The notes: generated by a model from the letters alone, not told the origin. DNA of 64,000 nt from Bacteroidales bacterium UBA5507 (GCA_002426195.1 DIOT01000027.1:80232-144231), one strand, 5' to 3'; shown: positions 17,495 through 27,423, counted from the stretch's first letter. Program-made: numbers and translations.

Positions 17495-18514
17495 TTACTT
17501 GCTAAGATTTAATTCTACCCAATTGTAAAGCTGGTCTCCCCAGATTGCATCAGCCAGCCCGATTCCGCCAGCTACAAACCATCCTGCAATGGGGATTGCA
17601 GTCGCTGCAAGTCCTACACCAAGTACAGCCGCTCTTGTCGCTGCACTATAATATTTTCCGTTTTGTATATCACTATAAGTTTGGTAACCTGTTAAAGCTA
17701 CACTACCAACCACTGCTACTTTTCCAACAACTTTAACTCCCTTGACATATTTCAGGTTATTAATAGAGGCATCCGACTTGGCTGCTAACTTTATTAATTG
17801 TTGTTTTGAGCTGTTAGCTAAACCAAAGGATTCTACCCCTATCTGGGTATTGTCAACCCAGTCCCTGCCTCCAGGTATATCCCCAACACTTTGGGGATTA
17901 TTCTGTTCACTTTGATAAACACCGTAACCATACTCTGCCTTATATCCTGTTGCATCATTTCCAAATAGTAAAGGAGTTTGGTTTTCAAAACCTAAAATTG
18001 CAACGGTACTACCAAATATATTATTATAGGTGTACACCGCCAAATTGTTGTCGCTGGTTAAAGAATTATAAAAGTCAGCAGCATCCTTCCCATAGAGGCT
18101 AATATCAGCAATTGACGGGAAGTAATTATTGTGAACAGAATTATAAGATACCGGGTTGCCAAAGTAATAGTACTTACCGTCTATTTGCGATATCCCGGAT
18201 CCATTCCAGGATCTTACCAGGCTATTGTATCCTTTCTTCGAGATCGCATAATACGACATGAATGTTGAACTACTCATAAGTGCAAAGTTCCCTAAAACTG
18301 AACGATATTTATCACTCCAGTGATTTCCACTACCCGGGCCTATTCTATTGATCACGCCTAGCTCATTTCCAGTTGGGTCAGTATATTTGAGTGGATTATT
18401 CCAGCAATAGCTATACCTGTTCAGGCTTTGTGAGAAACCGGGCGATTGCATGAAATTATCGGGCGAGAGCATACAGCCAATAACAGGATCGTACATTGCA
18501 CAATCCTTTCTCAT
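17495..18514 (-). CDS. Orphan RHS C-terminal tip (core remnant plus distinct toxin-like tail)
   Basis: A 339-residue protein whose first ~48 residues are the end of an RHS core: MYDPVIGCMLSPDN, then LNRYSYCWNNPLKYTDPTG. The same block occurs near the end of the large RHS protein upstream (YDPLTGAFLSPD ... DPTG). After DPTG the tail (~290 residues) is unrelated to the tail of the large protein. It ends in a Gly/Ala-rich hydrophobic stretch (~255-325, including VLGVGLAATAIPIAGWFVAGG) that could insert in membranes. It has no signal peptide or YD repeats of its own, so it fits a displaced (orphan) RHS tip kept as a silent cassette. It begins nine bases after the first small membrane gene. Toxin activity is inferred, not shown. 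Confidence 0.75.
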   Translation of the reverse strand: MRKDCAMYDPVIGCMLSPDNFMQSPGFSQSLNRYSYCWNNPLKYTDPTGNELGVINRIGPGSGNHWSDKYRSVLGNFALMSSSTFMSYYAISKKGYNSLVRSWNGSGISQIDGKYYYFGNPVSYNSVHNNYFPSIADISLYGKDAADFYNSLTSDNNLAVYTYNNIFGSTVAILGFENQTPLLFGNDATGYKAEYGYGVYQSEQNNPQSVGDIPGGRDWVDNTQIGVESFGLANSSKQQLIKLAAKSDASINNLKYVKGVKVVGKVAVVGSVALTGYQTYSDIQNGKYYSAATRAAVLGVGLAATAIPIAGWFVAGGIGLADAIWGDQLYNWVELNLSK

Positions 18515-18523
18515 AAATAAAGT

Positions 18524-18778
18524 CTAGTTATAATAATAAGCTGCAATAACTATTACAGAAAAAGCCATACTTAAGGAAAGAATATTTATCCAAAACAGCA
18601 CCTTAAAACGTTTTGACTTTTTCTCTTTAAGAAGGTTATAAAAAAGTTTCCATGTGTCAAAATTATAAAAAATAGAATCCTTAAGACCTAAGTCTATTAA
18701 AATACGCCCAATTATTGCTGAGGTAACTATAAAAGTAACAAAGCAAAAGATGATAATACCAACAAATAAATAGTCCAT
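18524..18778 (-). CDS. Small membrane protein, candidate immunity protein 1
   Basis: An 84-residue protein with a hydrophobic helix at ~4-26, a basic amphipathic middle (LLKEKKSKRFK) and a second helix at ~58-80. I start at ATG 18778; a longer in-frame reading from 18880 would overlap the RHS gene and add non-protein-like sequence. It lies 10 bases downstream of the large RHS gene and 9 bases upstream of the orphan tip, the position expected of the cognate immunity gene for the large protein's tip. Not recognised by family. Confidence 0.55.
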   Translation of the reverse strand: MDYLFVGIIIFCFVTFIVTSAIIGRILIDLGLKDSIFYNFDTWKLFYNLLKEKKSKRFKVLFWINILSLSMAFSVIVIAAYYYN

Positions 18779-18788
18779 ATACTTGAAT

Positions 18789-21700
18789 TTAACGAGGTTG
18801 ACCGGGTCTGCTCCATTGCACAGGAGGTACAATGGGTAATATAATGGTATAACTCCAGTTCGCCGAACCTCCAAGACCAACTCCTATACCCGCTTTTCCT
18901 GCACAATACTTTGTATTATACATTGATTGGGTATATTCAAGCGAAAAAGGAGTAAATGGAATATTGATAGCACCTCCAAATCCATCTCCAAACCAATCTT
19001 TTGCATTGAAATTCTTTTGAGGGACTACAATAACACCAGATCCTGCAGAAGCCTCCACTCCCACAGCAATCCCAAGGGATAGGTAGTGGTTTGCCTGACC
19101 TTTGCTATCAACAATAAATCCAACTTCAACTGTAGGCCCAACTCCTGGTGCAAAGGTTCCTCCCATATAAGTTCCAAAGCCCCACTTACCATCTCCTTCT
19201 TGTACTTGGGCAGCCCCTCCCGGAGGATTATCATGTAGATAATGATTAAACAAGTAAGTATATGCGGATGTTATCGCGCCGTTAACAAACTTACCTCCTC
19301 CCAGTACTTCGGATGTCCCCCCGATTGTACTGGTAATAGCTACATTAATTAACGGATTACGACTAAAGGAAATTATAGATCCTGATAACGATGAGGCAAA
19401 ACCCGATATAAATCCATGCTCGAATTTACCCCCCTGCGCTAATCTTATTGTCCCGCTTGATACACCATGAGCAGAGGCTCTTGCTATTTCTCTAATCGCG
19501 TTCTTACCGGGTGACCCAAACGTCGTACCGATTACCTTGGAGCTCCCAGCTGACAACATGTGAAAACCTACGCTTGGTAATACAAAATCCTTTAAAATAT
19601 TCACATTAGCGCCTTTAGCCTGAGCATACATCCCGTCGGTGACGGAAAATGTAACTATTAAAGGAATGGCTGCCAGGGCAGAACCCCCTGACGCGATAGT
19701 AACAGTTGCCATCATTAAACCCTTTACTATATCGAAAAAACCAATCGAGTAACCTGTCGGATCGACAAACGAAACAGGATTGTTTAAACAATAGCTATAA
19801 GGATTTAATCCAATCGCTTTATCAGGAAACTGTAGAACAATATCCGGTGACAGGAAAGCCCCGGTCAATGGATCATAAATTCTCCCATCCATATTGATAA
19901 GATCAAAGAGATCAAGGTGTTCGTGGCCTGTAAAACCAAAACCAGTCAATAAATTTACATTGCTGATTAAATTCCATGTAGCGGGGTCTCTCCGGTTACC
20001 CCATGCATCGTAGCTCAGCTCTAGTACAGAATTGTCATCTGTTATAACGAACTGGACTGAACCCAAATGATCTTTTAAGATAGTTTCGTACTTTTCCGAA
20101 TTAGCGATCTTGGTATATATCCCGATAAGACCTTCAGGACTATAAATATAATGTAACTCATTAACTACGTTTCCTACAACCTGTTTTTCAAATTCCCTGC
20201 CGGCGTAAATTATGGTTTTGTCACCAGTCTTTTGCCTGATCCTTTGATAGCCTGTACCGTAGTCAATGAATAGCTCATTTGAAACTACCCTGTTTTCCTC
20301 GTAAGCTATTATATGGTTTACTTTATCAAAAGAAGTATAAAAATATTGATGGTTAAATGGCTCCATACCAATAGGTAGGGAATTGATTCCGGTAATTTTA
20401 TAAGGATTTGGCCCATTTATATCATAACTATAAGTGCCTACACCTGTTTTAGAATGGATATTCCCGTAATCATCGTAGGAAACCAAGCTTGTCAAAGTCC
20501 CATTTTTTCTTACACTTGTTATCCTGTTCAAGTAGTCATAGTAAAAACTTTCAGTCAGATTCCTGCCAACATCTTTACGCCAGATTAAATAACCCTGACT
20601 GTCCCAGCTATACATATTATTCTGGATATTATTAGCGCGAGTTTGCGTCAGGCGTCCGGTTGCATCATCAAATGTTTTAGTAACTGTATACCTTTCTGAC
20701 AATACTTGAGACTTAATTTGTCCTTTGGCATCCAACTCATTCACTTTCCACAGGTTTTTATTCCTGTTGTCGTCTATTCTTGTGTTATGACCCAGTTCAT
20801 TGTATGAGTACGTTAAATTATATCCCGAAGGGTACGAGTAATTACTGATCCGGCTAAAAATATCATACGCATAAATTGTTGAAAAAGTTTCAGAGAAGAT
20901 TGTCTCATCTTTTTTGAGAAGATTTCCATATTCATCGTAATAATAGTCTATTGAATGACCAGGTGAACTTTCATTGCAGAGCCTGCCTAAAGAATTCGGC
21001 CTGGAGTCATACTCATAGCGGTAAGTCCCTTCCGGCTCTGCTTTATTGATTACCCGTCCAAGTTTATCATAACTTATAATACTTTGGGGCTCATTACCTT
21101 GAATATAGTGTAAATAAACTTTTGTAATTTCATCAAAGGCATTATACTCATATTTGGTCAAACCTTGTGCTGGTTCGTTGATTGATAATAGTCGCCTGAG
21201 AATATCATATTGGTATGAAATCTTAGTGTTAATATAGTTCCCATTTTGTTTGGACTCAAGATTACGGTCACTATAATATTCATTATTCACAACAGAGCCA
21301 TCATGATCCACACTTTTTACAAGTAAACCCGATGAATTATAGTACTTGTAAGAAACCTGATTTTTTGAGTTAGTTAGTTTATTTACAAAAAGCCCATCTT
21401 CCATATAATAATCGTAGTCAATTACTCCGTTATTCCCGGGTAAAGTAACAATATCCGGACGATTTAAAGCGTCATAACTGTATTTTGTATAAAATTTTTG
21501 AGTACTACCGGCAAAATAAGCCTCGTACTTCTTCAAAATATTACCTCTTGAATCATATTCTGTATCAACGTAAATTTTTTGGTCTTGTGTTAAGCCACAA
21601 GTTACCACCCTCACTTCTCTTCCTAAATTGTCATAAAATACAATAACCGGGCCACCTCCAGACGATTGCTCCCATGAATAGAAGACATCATTCGTTCCAT

Positions 21701-24700
21701 CGGGTTGATCAGGAGTATCGGGTAAAACCCATCTTAATACTCTTTGAGTAGTAACTCCTATTGGTGAAATTGTCTTAAACTGTCGACCCATTCCATCGTA
21801 AAAAAAACTGGTTTCCAAACCATTAATATCTATGGATTTTGCCATATTACCCGTAGCCTCGTCAAATCTCATTTCCTGATTATGGCCAAGAGCATTAGTA
21901 GTAAGTGTTAAAAAACGGCCCTTTTTATTTTGCAGGTAGTGATCGTATTCGGTATTAGTTTCACGCTTTTCATACTCCCCACTCGCATCATTCAGGGAGG
22001 ATGAAATTATATTCCCATATTCATCATATTTATATTCTTTATACCGCATGATGTTATTTCCAGCCATTACTTTTTCGGATTTTAACATACCTTCTATACC
22101 TGGTAATGTTGCGCTGCTGCCATAATAATCGAATTGAACCTGTTTAGTGATATTTGGTTTTCCAGGAGCTTCATAAGTTGTCAGTGACTTGTACAATCTA
22201 CCCAGTATCCATTTGCTCACTGTATTATTATAATAATTTCTCACTGTGCTTTTATGATTCAAAGCTGATTCGCTTGTACCTGTTGAGACTTGTGTATATA
22301 AGCTATTACCGTAATCATCATAATCAATACGATTGCCACCCTCATTTGTATAATATACAGTTTTCTTTACCGCCTTCAGATTACCGTTTATCTCAAAGTC
22401 CTTGTCAACTATGGTCTCGGCAAACAATAAAAAGTTTTTATTTCCCCAGCTTCTTGTTTTAAATGTATATTGTGAGATTGCAAATATAGCATTAGTTGTT
22501 CTAATTTTACTTGCAGTATAATCCGGTATCAACACCCAGTAATCTCCATTAAGTTTCCTTTTATCAGTTTGCTCAATACTATTAGCCTTGTCAATAGCTG
22601 TCTGAGACGTGAATCCAAGAAATCCTTTGCCCGCTAAGTGTATTAAACCATCCAAATATTTGTATTCATGCTCATTTTTCCCGCCCATACCATTTCCTTC
22701 TAAAACCTTACTTACCAATTTCATCGGGAAAAATATTTGTCGTACCGGATATGTATTATAATTACCAACTGTGTATGTTTGATTATCTTTTAAAGTACTA
22801 TAAGAAATATCAATTGTCTGACCAAGCCCATTAGTAATTTTAGTGATTGAATAATTTGAATTCTTATGCAGCAGAAACCTGAAATTGAAGTCATACTGCG
22901 ATGTTACTAACAAATCACTCGCACCGTTAAAATCCAGGTCAGCGAATGTAAATAAATCCATATTATTAAAACGAACAATATTTTGGTTCTGATCAATAAT
23001 ATGTTTAGTTATTATATCCTTACCTGATTTATTAAAGAAAATCATCGAGCCTACCTTATAAAAATTATCGTTATCCCGTTTAGTATAAATTATTGATAAA
23101 TCCGAATTCATGTTGCCATCATGATTACAGGAATTTATTCTAATTTCTCCGGTCAGGCTCCCAATAAGCGGTTCGGGTGCATATGTAATAAGGTCATCCT
23201 GATTAATCAAATAAAATCCTGCACCAAAACTATGGAAAATCTTTAACTTTGTTAACTTATTATAAGGCTCGTTGATATAATTAACCAAATCGGTTTTCCC
23301 ATCCCCATTGAAATCGCCACCAATAAATTCTTTATAAGTTTCAATCTCTTGCATTACGTCAATGTTTGTTAATTGATAGAAGTTACCAACTTTCATCAAA
23401 TATTTGATCATTCTGACGGGTACTGTACCTGCATAAACCTGTTTATCTCCATAAACAAAAAAATCGTTCCTGTTGGAAGTCCTGAAGTTTCCAACAATAA
23501 TTTTATATTTCGGATCTATGGAGAAATAAGAGCTGCCGAAATTACTAAAAGTGCCTGAAGGGTTTCCTAAATAAAAAGTTAGTCTTCCTTCGCCATCTCT
23601 GAGCATCAGATCCAGTATCCCATCTCCATTGAAATCACCTGTATAAGTTTCTTTAGGTAATCGATCCGGATGCTCTCCACTTATCCAGTCGATTACAATC
23701 CGTTCACTGAAGCCCGACCCTTCTGATTTGTAGTAATTAACTTCGCATAAAGATGGGGCCTCGAGCCAATGGTCATCATCGTACTCATAACTTACAGAAA
23801 TAAAGTCATCCCTTCCATCACTATTGAAATCACCGGAAACGCAACCAATTGGAAATCTATGGATTAATGCTTTAGTCGGCCATATATTACCGCTATAATT
23901 ACCATTTCGATACAAGTTATAATATATAGTCTTATTGTCCGGGTCGTAAGTCTCAATAAGAACATCGGAAAAAGAATTACCCGTGAAATTACCAGTAGAT
24001 GTTTTAATGATAATAGGCTCCCCTACAGAACCTATGGGTGTTGTTGGAGTAGTTTCAATTTTCCCATGTACAATTTCATCTTCAAGTCTAAACACAGTTT
24101 TATTATATTTTTCATCATTTCTGCCAAATTCCTGTATTGATTCTACATAATAAGCTAAAAAATTTGGATCATCATCAATAGATCGGGTAAGGTAATTAAT
24201 AGCGTATTTCTTGACTATCTCTCCTGTCGGTATATGTTTACAAGTAATTTCTCTGAGATGATATTTTTGAGCAACGCGTGCCATATATCCTAACTCAAAA
24301 TGGTAAGAACTATGTTCATTTAATTCTTCGTCATAATGAAACTCAATTATGTAGTCGCTATATGAGATAGATTTTGGTCTAAGTGTCCCATTGCCGTTGT
24401 AATAATCATATTTGATCGTATTATTAAATCTGTCAGAAATCTCATTTATATAGTAACCCCAAATTGCAATTTGACCTGATGGAACAATGTATCTCAGCAT
24501 AGAACTCCCTGTTAAAAGGTTGCCTCCATATCGATAATTTAGGCCGCCTTTGGTAGCAGCAATTACATAAACACTTCCATCGCCAGGTAATTCATAGTTA
24601 ATTTTTGTAAAATCATCATTTTCTTTTCTAAATTCACTAAATAAGCCACGACCATCATCTGTTTTATTTGAACTTTGCATAATTAATCTGACCCCATCAA

Positions 24701-25262
24701 GTAGTAGACAATCCTCTTTAAACTCACCACCATAATATCTTGCTAATTCGCCGTCATAATATAAAGTCGGTGCTGTTTTTGTAATTGCTGAAATTCCTGA
24801 TATGTCCCAGCCGTTTCCAAGTAATCCAATCCCATTTTGATTATTATAGTTCAGTGAAATGACCGGAGTCATCCCTGCAATGCCTGAGGGAACTTTAATA
24901 GGTATATTATATATTGCACTTCCGGATTCGGAAACATTAAAATCACCTTCCATTGCACCCACTACTCCATCGCTTCCGACGATATTTTCTAGTCCCTCTG
25001 GTCCTCCAAACTCACCTTCTTCCGGCGGGAATATTAGATAAGGGTTAATTTCAGCCTGGAACTCCTGGTTTCCGCTCTCAGCGCTGAAATAAAATCCTGA
25101 AGCACTCCCCGGCCTAACTCCCATTTCGATAAATTTGGAGGCTTGATAATGCTGGTTACCTGTCAGAGGTTCGTTAAGTATAAAATATTGTGCCTGGTTC
25201 TGAGCAAGTGACAGAACGGTCGAAACTATAACTAATATGGGGGCGATCAGCAGCTTTTTCAT
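18789..25262 (-). CDS. Giant SpvB/FG-GAP/RHS-repeat protein with variable C-terminal tip
   Basis: A 2157-residue secreted-type protein. Domains in order: a signal peptide (MKKLLIAPILVIVSTVLSLA); an SpvB-like domain (~105-320, with IPSGIAGMTP-like and LGNGWDISGISAI motifs); FG-GAP/VCBS-type repeats (~450-800, with GDFNSDGRDD, GDFNGDGILD and GDFNGDGKTD); a TcdB-middle-like region; many YD/RHS repeats (~1090-1780, e.g. YDEYGN, YDALNRP, YDKLGRV); and the RHS core end (YDPLTGAFLSPD ... NPVSFVDPTG, ~1795-1837). The final ~320 residues start with two hydrophobic/glycine-rich segments and GGKFVNGAITSAYTYLFN, then end in a Gly-rich beta-like tail. This is the cage-plus-cargo plan of TcB/TcC and RHS toxins. 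It has no T9SS sorting domain; neighbours do. Activity of the tip is not recognised. Confidence 0.88.
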   Translation of the reverse strand: MKKLLIAPILVIVSTVLSLAQNQAQYFILNEPLTGNQHYQASKFIEMGVRPGSASGFYFSAESGNQEFQAEINPYLIFPPEEGEFGGPEGLENIVGSDGVVGAMEGDFNVSESGSAIYNIPIKVPSGIAGMTPVISLNYNNQNGIGLLGNGWDISGISAITKTAPTLYYDGELARYYGGEFKEDCLLLDGVRLIMQSSNKTDDGRGLFSEFRKENDDFTKINYELPGDGSVYVIAATKGGLNYRYGGNLLTGSSMLRYIVPSGQIAIWGYYINEISDRFNNTIKYDYYNGNGTLRPKSISYSDYIIEFHYDEELNEHSSYHFELGYMARVAQKYHLREITCKHIPTGEIVKKYAINYLTRSIDDDPNFLAYYVESIQEFGRNDEKYNKTVFRLEDEIVHGKIETTPTTPIGSVGEPIIIKTSTGNFTGNSFSDVLIETYDPDNKTIYYNLYRNGNYSGNIWPTKALIHRFPIGCVSGDFNSDGRDDFISVSYEYDDDHWLEAPSLCEVNYYKSEGSGFSERIVIDWISGEHPDRLPKETYTGDFNGDGILDLMLRDGEGRLTFYLGNPSGTFSNFGSSYFSIDPKYKIIVGNFRTSNRNDFFVYGDKQVYAGTVPVRMIKYLMKVGNFYQLTNIDVMQEIETYKEFIGGDFNGDGKTDLVNYINEPYNKLTKLKIFHSFGAGFYLINQDDLITYAPEPLIGSLTGEIRINSCNHDGNMNSDLSIIYTKRDNDNFYKVGSMIFFNKSGKDIITKHIIDQNQNIVRFNNMDLFTFADLDFNGASDLLVTSQYDFNFRFLLHKNSNYSITKITNGLGQTIDISYSTLKDNQTYTVGNYNTYPVRQIFFPMKLVSKVLEGNGMGGKNEHEYKYLDGLIHLAGKGFLGFTSQTAIDKANSIEQTDKRKLNGDYWVLIPDYTASKIRTTNAIFAISQYTFKTRSWGNKNFLLFAETIVDKDFEINGNLKAVKKTVYYTNEGGNRIDYDDYGNSLYTQVSTGTSESALNHKSTVRNYYNNTVSKWILGRLYKSLTTYEAPGKPNITKQVQFDYYGSSATLPGIEGMLKSEKVMAGNNIMRYKEYKYDEYGNIISSSLNDASGEYEKRETNTEYDHYLQNKKGRFLTLTTNALGHNQEMRFDEATGNMAKSIDINGLETSFFYDGMGRQFKTISPIGVTTQRVLRWVLPDTPDQPDGTNDVFYSWEQSSGGGPVIVFYDNLGREVRVVTCGLTQDQKIYVDTEYDSRGNILKKYEAYFAGSTQKFYTKYSYDALNRPDIVTLPGNNGVIDYDYYMEDGLFVNKLTNSKNQVSYKYYNSSGLLVKSVDHDGSVVNNEYYSDRNLESKQNGNYINTKISYQYDILRRLLSINEPAQGLTKYEYNAFDEITKVYLHYIQGNEPQSIISYDKLGRVINKAEPEGTYRYEYDSRPNSLGRLCNESSPGHSIDYYYDEYGNLLKKDETIFSETFSTIYAYDIFSRISNYSYPSGYNLTYSYNELGHNTRIDDNRNKNLWKVNELDAKGQIKSQVLSERYTVTKTFDDATGRLTQTRANNIQNNMYSWDSQGYLIWRKDVGRNLTESFYYDYLNRITSVRKNGTLTSLVSYDDYGNIHSKTGVGTYSYDINGPNPYKITGINSLPIGMEPFNHQYFYTSFDKVNHIIAYEENRVVSNELFIDYGTGYQRIRQKTGDKTIIYAGREFEKQVVGNVVNELHYIYSPEGLIGIYTKIANSEKYETILKDHLGSVQFVITDDNSVLELSYDAWGNRRDPATWNLISNVNLLTGFGFTGHEHLDLFDLINMDGRIYDPLTGAFLSPDIVLQFPDKAIGLNPYSYCLNNPVSFVDPTGYSIGFFDIVKGLMMATVTIASGGSALAAIPLIVTFSVTDGMYAQAKGANVNILKDFVLPSVGFHMLSAGSSKVIGTTFGSPGKNAIREIARASAHGVSSGTIRLAQGGKFEHGFISGFASSLSGSIISFSRNPLINVAITSTIGGTSEVLGGGKFVNGAITSAYTYLFNHYLHDNPPGGAAQVQEGDGKWGFGTYMGGTFAPGVGPTVEVGFIVDSKGQANHYLSLGIAVGVEASAGSGVIVVPQKNFNAKDWFGDGFGGAINIPFTPFSLEYTQSMYNTKYCAGKAGIGVGLGGSANWSYTIILPIVPPVQWSRPGQPR

Positions 25263-25394
25263 CAGTGAAAAGTTATTTATTGGTCAAATTAAACTCACAG
25301 TCTGGTGCAATCTCTTTTCAGGAATTCGAGTTATAAGTCGTTTTTGATATCCTATAATCGTCGCCAAACAAGTTATTCAGATCTGATAGTGCGC

Positions 25395-25823
25395 TTATTG
25401 TTTTATAATCTTAAATTTTTCATTTTCTGAACTAGTCTTCACCTGCAACACATAAACGCCTTTCCCAAAGTTATGGAGATTCAATGGTGTGAGTGCCGAT
25501 ATAATAGGGCCTTCCTCCAGCAATCTACCGCTAATTTCAGAAAATGTGTATTCAACCGGTGTTTGAGGTAAGATGGCAAATTCAATATTTAGCACCGTAC
25601 TGGTAGGATTGGGAAAAATCCGCAAACCTACAATGGATCTATCCGACAAAATCTCCTTTTCGTTGGAAGCACTAAAAACAGTATCTGCTTTGGTAATTTT
25701 TTCTGCCCTAATGGTGCGTAACACCCTGTTACCGGCAGCATCATACGAAAACTGTACGGTTTGTGACTGAACTGACATGATCATAGGAAGCATTAATGTC
25801 AGTATGATAGCGATTCTTTTCAT
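25395..25823 (-). CDS. Small T9SS-sorted protein with a single YD-like motif
   Basis: A 142-residue protein. A signal peptide (~1-20) is followed directly by FSYDAAGNRVLRTI, one RHS/YD-type motif, then a ~40-residue linker and a type A T9SS C-terminal sorting domain (~65-142: LRIFPNPTSTVLNIEF, then FGKGVYVLQVKT and a basic end KFKIIKQ). It lies 132 bases upstream of the SpvB/RHS gene and 12 bases downstream of the fibre gene. It therefore looks like a miniature carrier joining an RHS motif to the T9SS export and surface-anchoring signal. A role in helping export or anchor the RHS protein is a guess. Confidence 0.75.
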   Translation of the reverse strand: MKRIAIILTLMLPMIMSVQSQTVQFSYDAAGNRVLRTIRAEKITKADTVFSASNEKEILSDRSIVGLRIFPNPTSTVLNIEFAILPQTPVEYTFSEISGRLLEEGPIISALTPLNLHNFGKGVYVLQVKTSSENEKFKIIKQ

Positions 25824-25835
25824 CGTTTCTGCATC

Positions 25836-27413
25836 TTATTGTAATGACCGAATTGTAGTCTCCAGGGCTTGAATCTTCTTTTCCTGTTCTATAGAATACA
25901 AATAGAGCTCTTCAATTTTTTGTAAAAGCAGCGCATTCATTTCGCCTAGTTCAATACCATCATTTTCCACTGTCCCTGCTTCTGGTAGTCCAGGTAGGTG
26001 TCCATGATCTTCTATATATTTCTTAACTTCCATTAAAGGCATAAGTTTATAATTGGAATTAAACACGAAGTCAGGCCATGGGCTAATGCTTGCATGAAAT
26101 TTTTTCGCTTTTACTTCTCCATTTACATATAAACCACCTGCATCCACAAACACTTTATCTGTAAATTTTGCCCCACCGGCTACGTGAAGTTTATACTGAG
26201 GTGAAGAGATCCCTATTCCCACGTTTCCTTGCGGATCAATTTGCATTTTAAGGTCAGTAGCTGCTGTATAAAATGAAATAGATTTATCTTTTTCAAATGT
26301 CCCGATATTAACACCACTTCCACTAAAGTAAATACCGGCACTTTGATTTGTGCCTGAGGCATCAAGTAGTATATCAGCACTCTGTGTATTTCCGGCAGAT
26401 ACGTGTAGTCTTGCCTGAGGATTAATGTTGTTACCGATTCCAATATTGCCGGTGGTCCCGTTAATAATCATTCGGGTTGTGCTCGCACCTGTCACAAAAG
26501 AAAGCGAGTGATTAGATGATGCAGTGCCAATCACTGCCTGACCACCACTCATCAAAAAATTACATGTCTTGTTAGTTCCTGTCGCTTCAAGCATCATAGT
26601 GGCTTGTTCATTAGTACTTGCTCTAATATGCAATTTAGCTTGAGGATTTGTGTTGTTTCCAATTCCTATGTTGCCGGTTGTCCCGTTAATTATCATTCGG
26701 GTTGTGCTCGTACCTGTTACAAAAGAAAGCGAGTGGTTAGGTGATGCAGTGCCTATCGCCGCCTGACCCCCACTCATCAAGAAATTGCATGTCTTGTTTG
26801 TTCCCGTCGCTTCTAGCATCATAGTAGCATTTTCATTAGCATCTGCCCTAATGTGTAATTTAGCCTGAGGATTTGTATTGTTGCCAATACTAACATTCCC
26901 CGATTCTTGTCCAGAAGGTGTATCGCTCACAAAAAATGTTGGTACGCTGCTATTGAAGCCTACAGAAAAACTATACATCTTGTCACTTGTGAAATAGCCT
27001 CCAACAGGTCCCATCCCTAAAAGTATCTGGTTGCCTGCACTTGAGCGCAATCTATGTCCTATCAGCATAACCTGTGTATTCCTTGCGATTGAACCTTCAC
27101 CAAATATGAAGCTTTCAGAACAACCATCGTTTATTGTGGAAATTCCTCCGATAATTGTTGAGTTATTACTTAATATAGTAGAATAAGATCCTGCAATAAA
27201 GGACCCTAAGGAAGATATATTATTATTGTAACCTATAGCTGTTGATTTTGCTCCTGACACATTATTGTCAACTCCAAGGGCTGATGATGAAGCTCCTGTT
27301 ACGCTATTACCACCACAAGTAATACATATTTTTGAAACCTGAGCTATCAAGATTTCGCTATATAAAACTGACGTCAAGAAAAAGATAGCTGTAATGATAA
27401 GTGTTTTCTTCAT
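25836..27413 (-). CDS. YadA-head/trimeric fibre-like surface protein
   Basis: A 525-residue protein. A signal peptide (~1-25) is followed by YadA-head-like repeats (~38-90, e.g. SALGVDNNVSGAKSTAIGYNN without long gaps, reported here in two parts: SALGVDNN, STAIGYNN). Residues 172-395 hold three ~75-residue repeats beginning GN(V/I)xIGNNxNPQA(K/R)LH, like tail-fibre beta-prism repeats. The C-terminus has HGHLPGLPEAGTVENDG and LGEMNALLLQKIEELYLY, then a coiled coil (~490-525), the ending common to Bacteroidota fibre proteins related to the intramolecular chaperone (peptidase S74-like) group. It likely trimerises on the cell surface or in an appendage. Ten bases downstream of the T9SS cargo gene and 12 bases upstream of the small sorted protein. 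Confidence 0.72.
   Translation of the reverse strand: MKKTLIITAIFFLTSVLYSEILIAQVSKICITCGGNSVTGASSSALGVDNNVSGAKSTAIGYNNNISSLGSFIAGSYSTILSNNSTIIGGISTINDGCSESFIFGEGSIARNTQVMLIGHRLRSSAGNQILLGMGPVGGYFTSDKMYSFSVGFNSSVPTFFVSDTPSGQESGNVSIGNNTNPQAKLHIRADANENATMMLEATGTNKTCNFLMSGGQAAIGTASPNHSLSFVTGTSTTRMIINGTTGNIGIGNNTNPQAKLHIRASTNEQATMMLEATGTNKTCNFLMSGGQAVIGTASSNHSLSFVTGASTTRMIINGTTGNIGIGNNINPQARLHVSAGNTQSADILLDASGTNQSAGIYFSGSGVNIGTFEKDKSISFYTAATDLKMQIDPQGNVGIGISSPQYKLHVAGGAKFTDKVFVDAGGLYVNGEVKAKKFHASISPWPDFVFNSNYKLMPLMEVKKYIEDHGHLPGLPEAGTVENDGIELGEMNALLLQKIEELYLYSIEQEKKIQALETTIRSLQ
26229..26900 (-). repeat. Tandem ~225-bp coding repeats in the fibre gene
   Basis: Units at 26676-26900 and 26451-26675 are nearly identical in protein and close in DNA; a third, diverged unit covers 26229-26450. 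Each encodes ~75 residues starting GN-x-x-IGNN. The close similarity of the first two points to recent duplication or gene conversion. Confidence 0.85.
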
Positions 27414-27423
27414 AGTTTTATTC

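Noticed and set aside
18779..18880. In-frame extension of the 84-residue membrane protein back to 18880
   Set aside because: It overlaps the end of the RHS gene in another frame and adds sequence without protein character; ATG 18778 directly precedes the hydrophobic helix.
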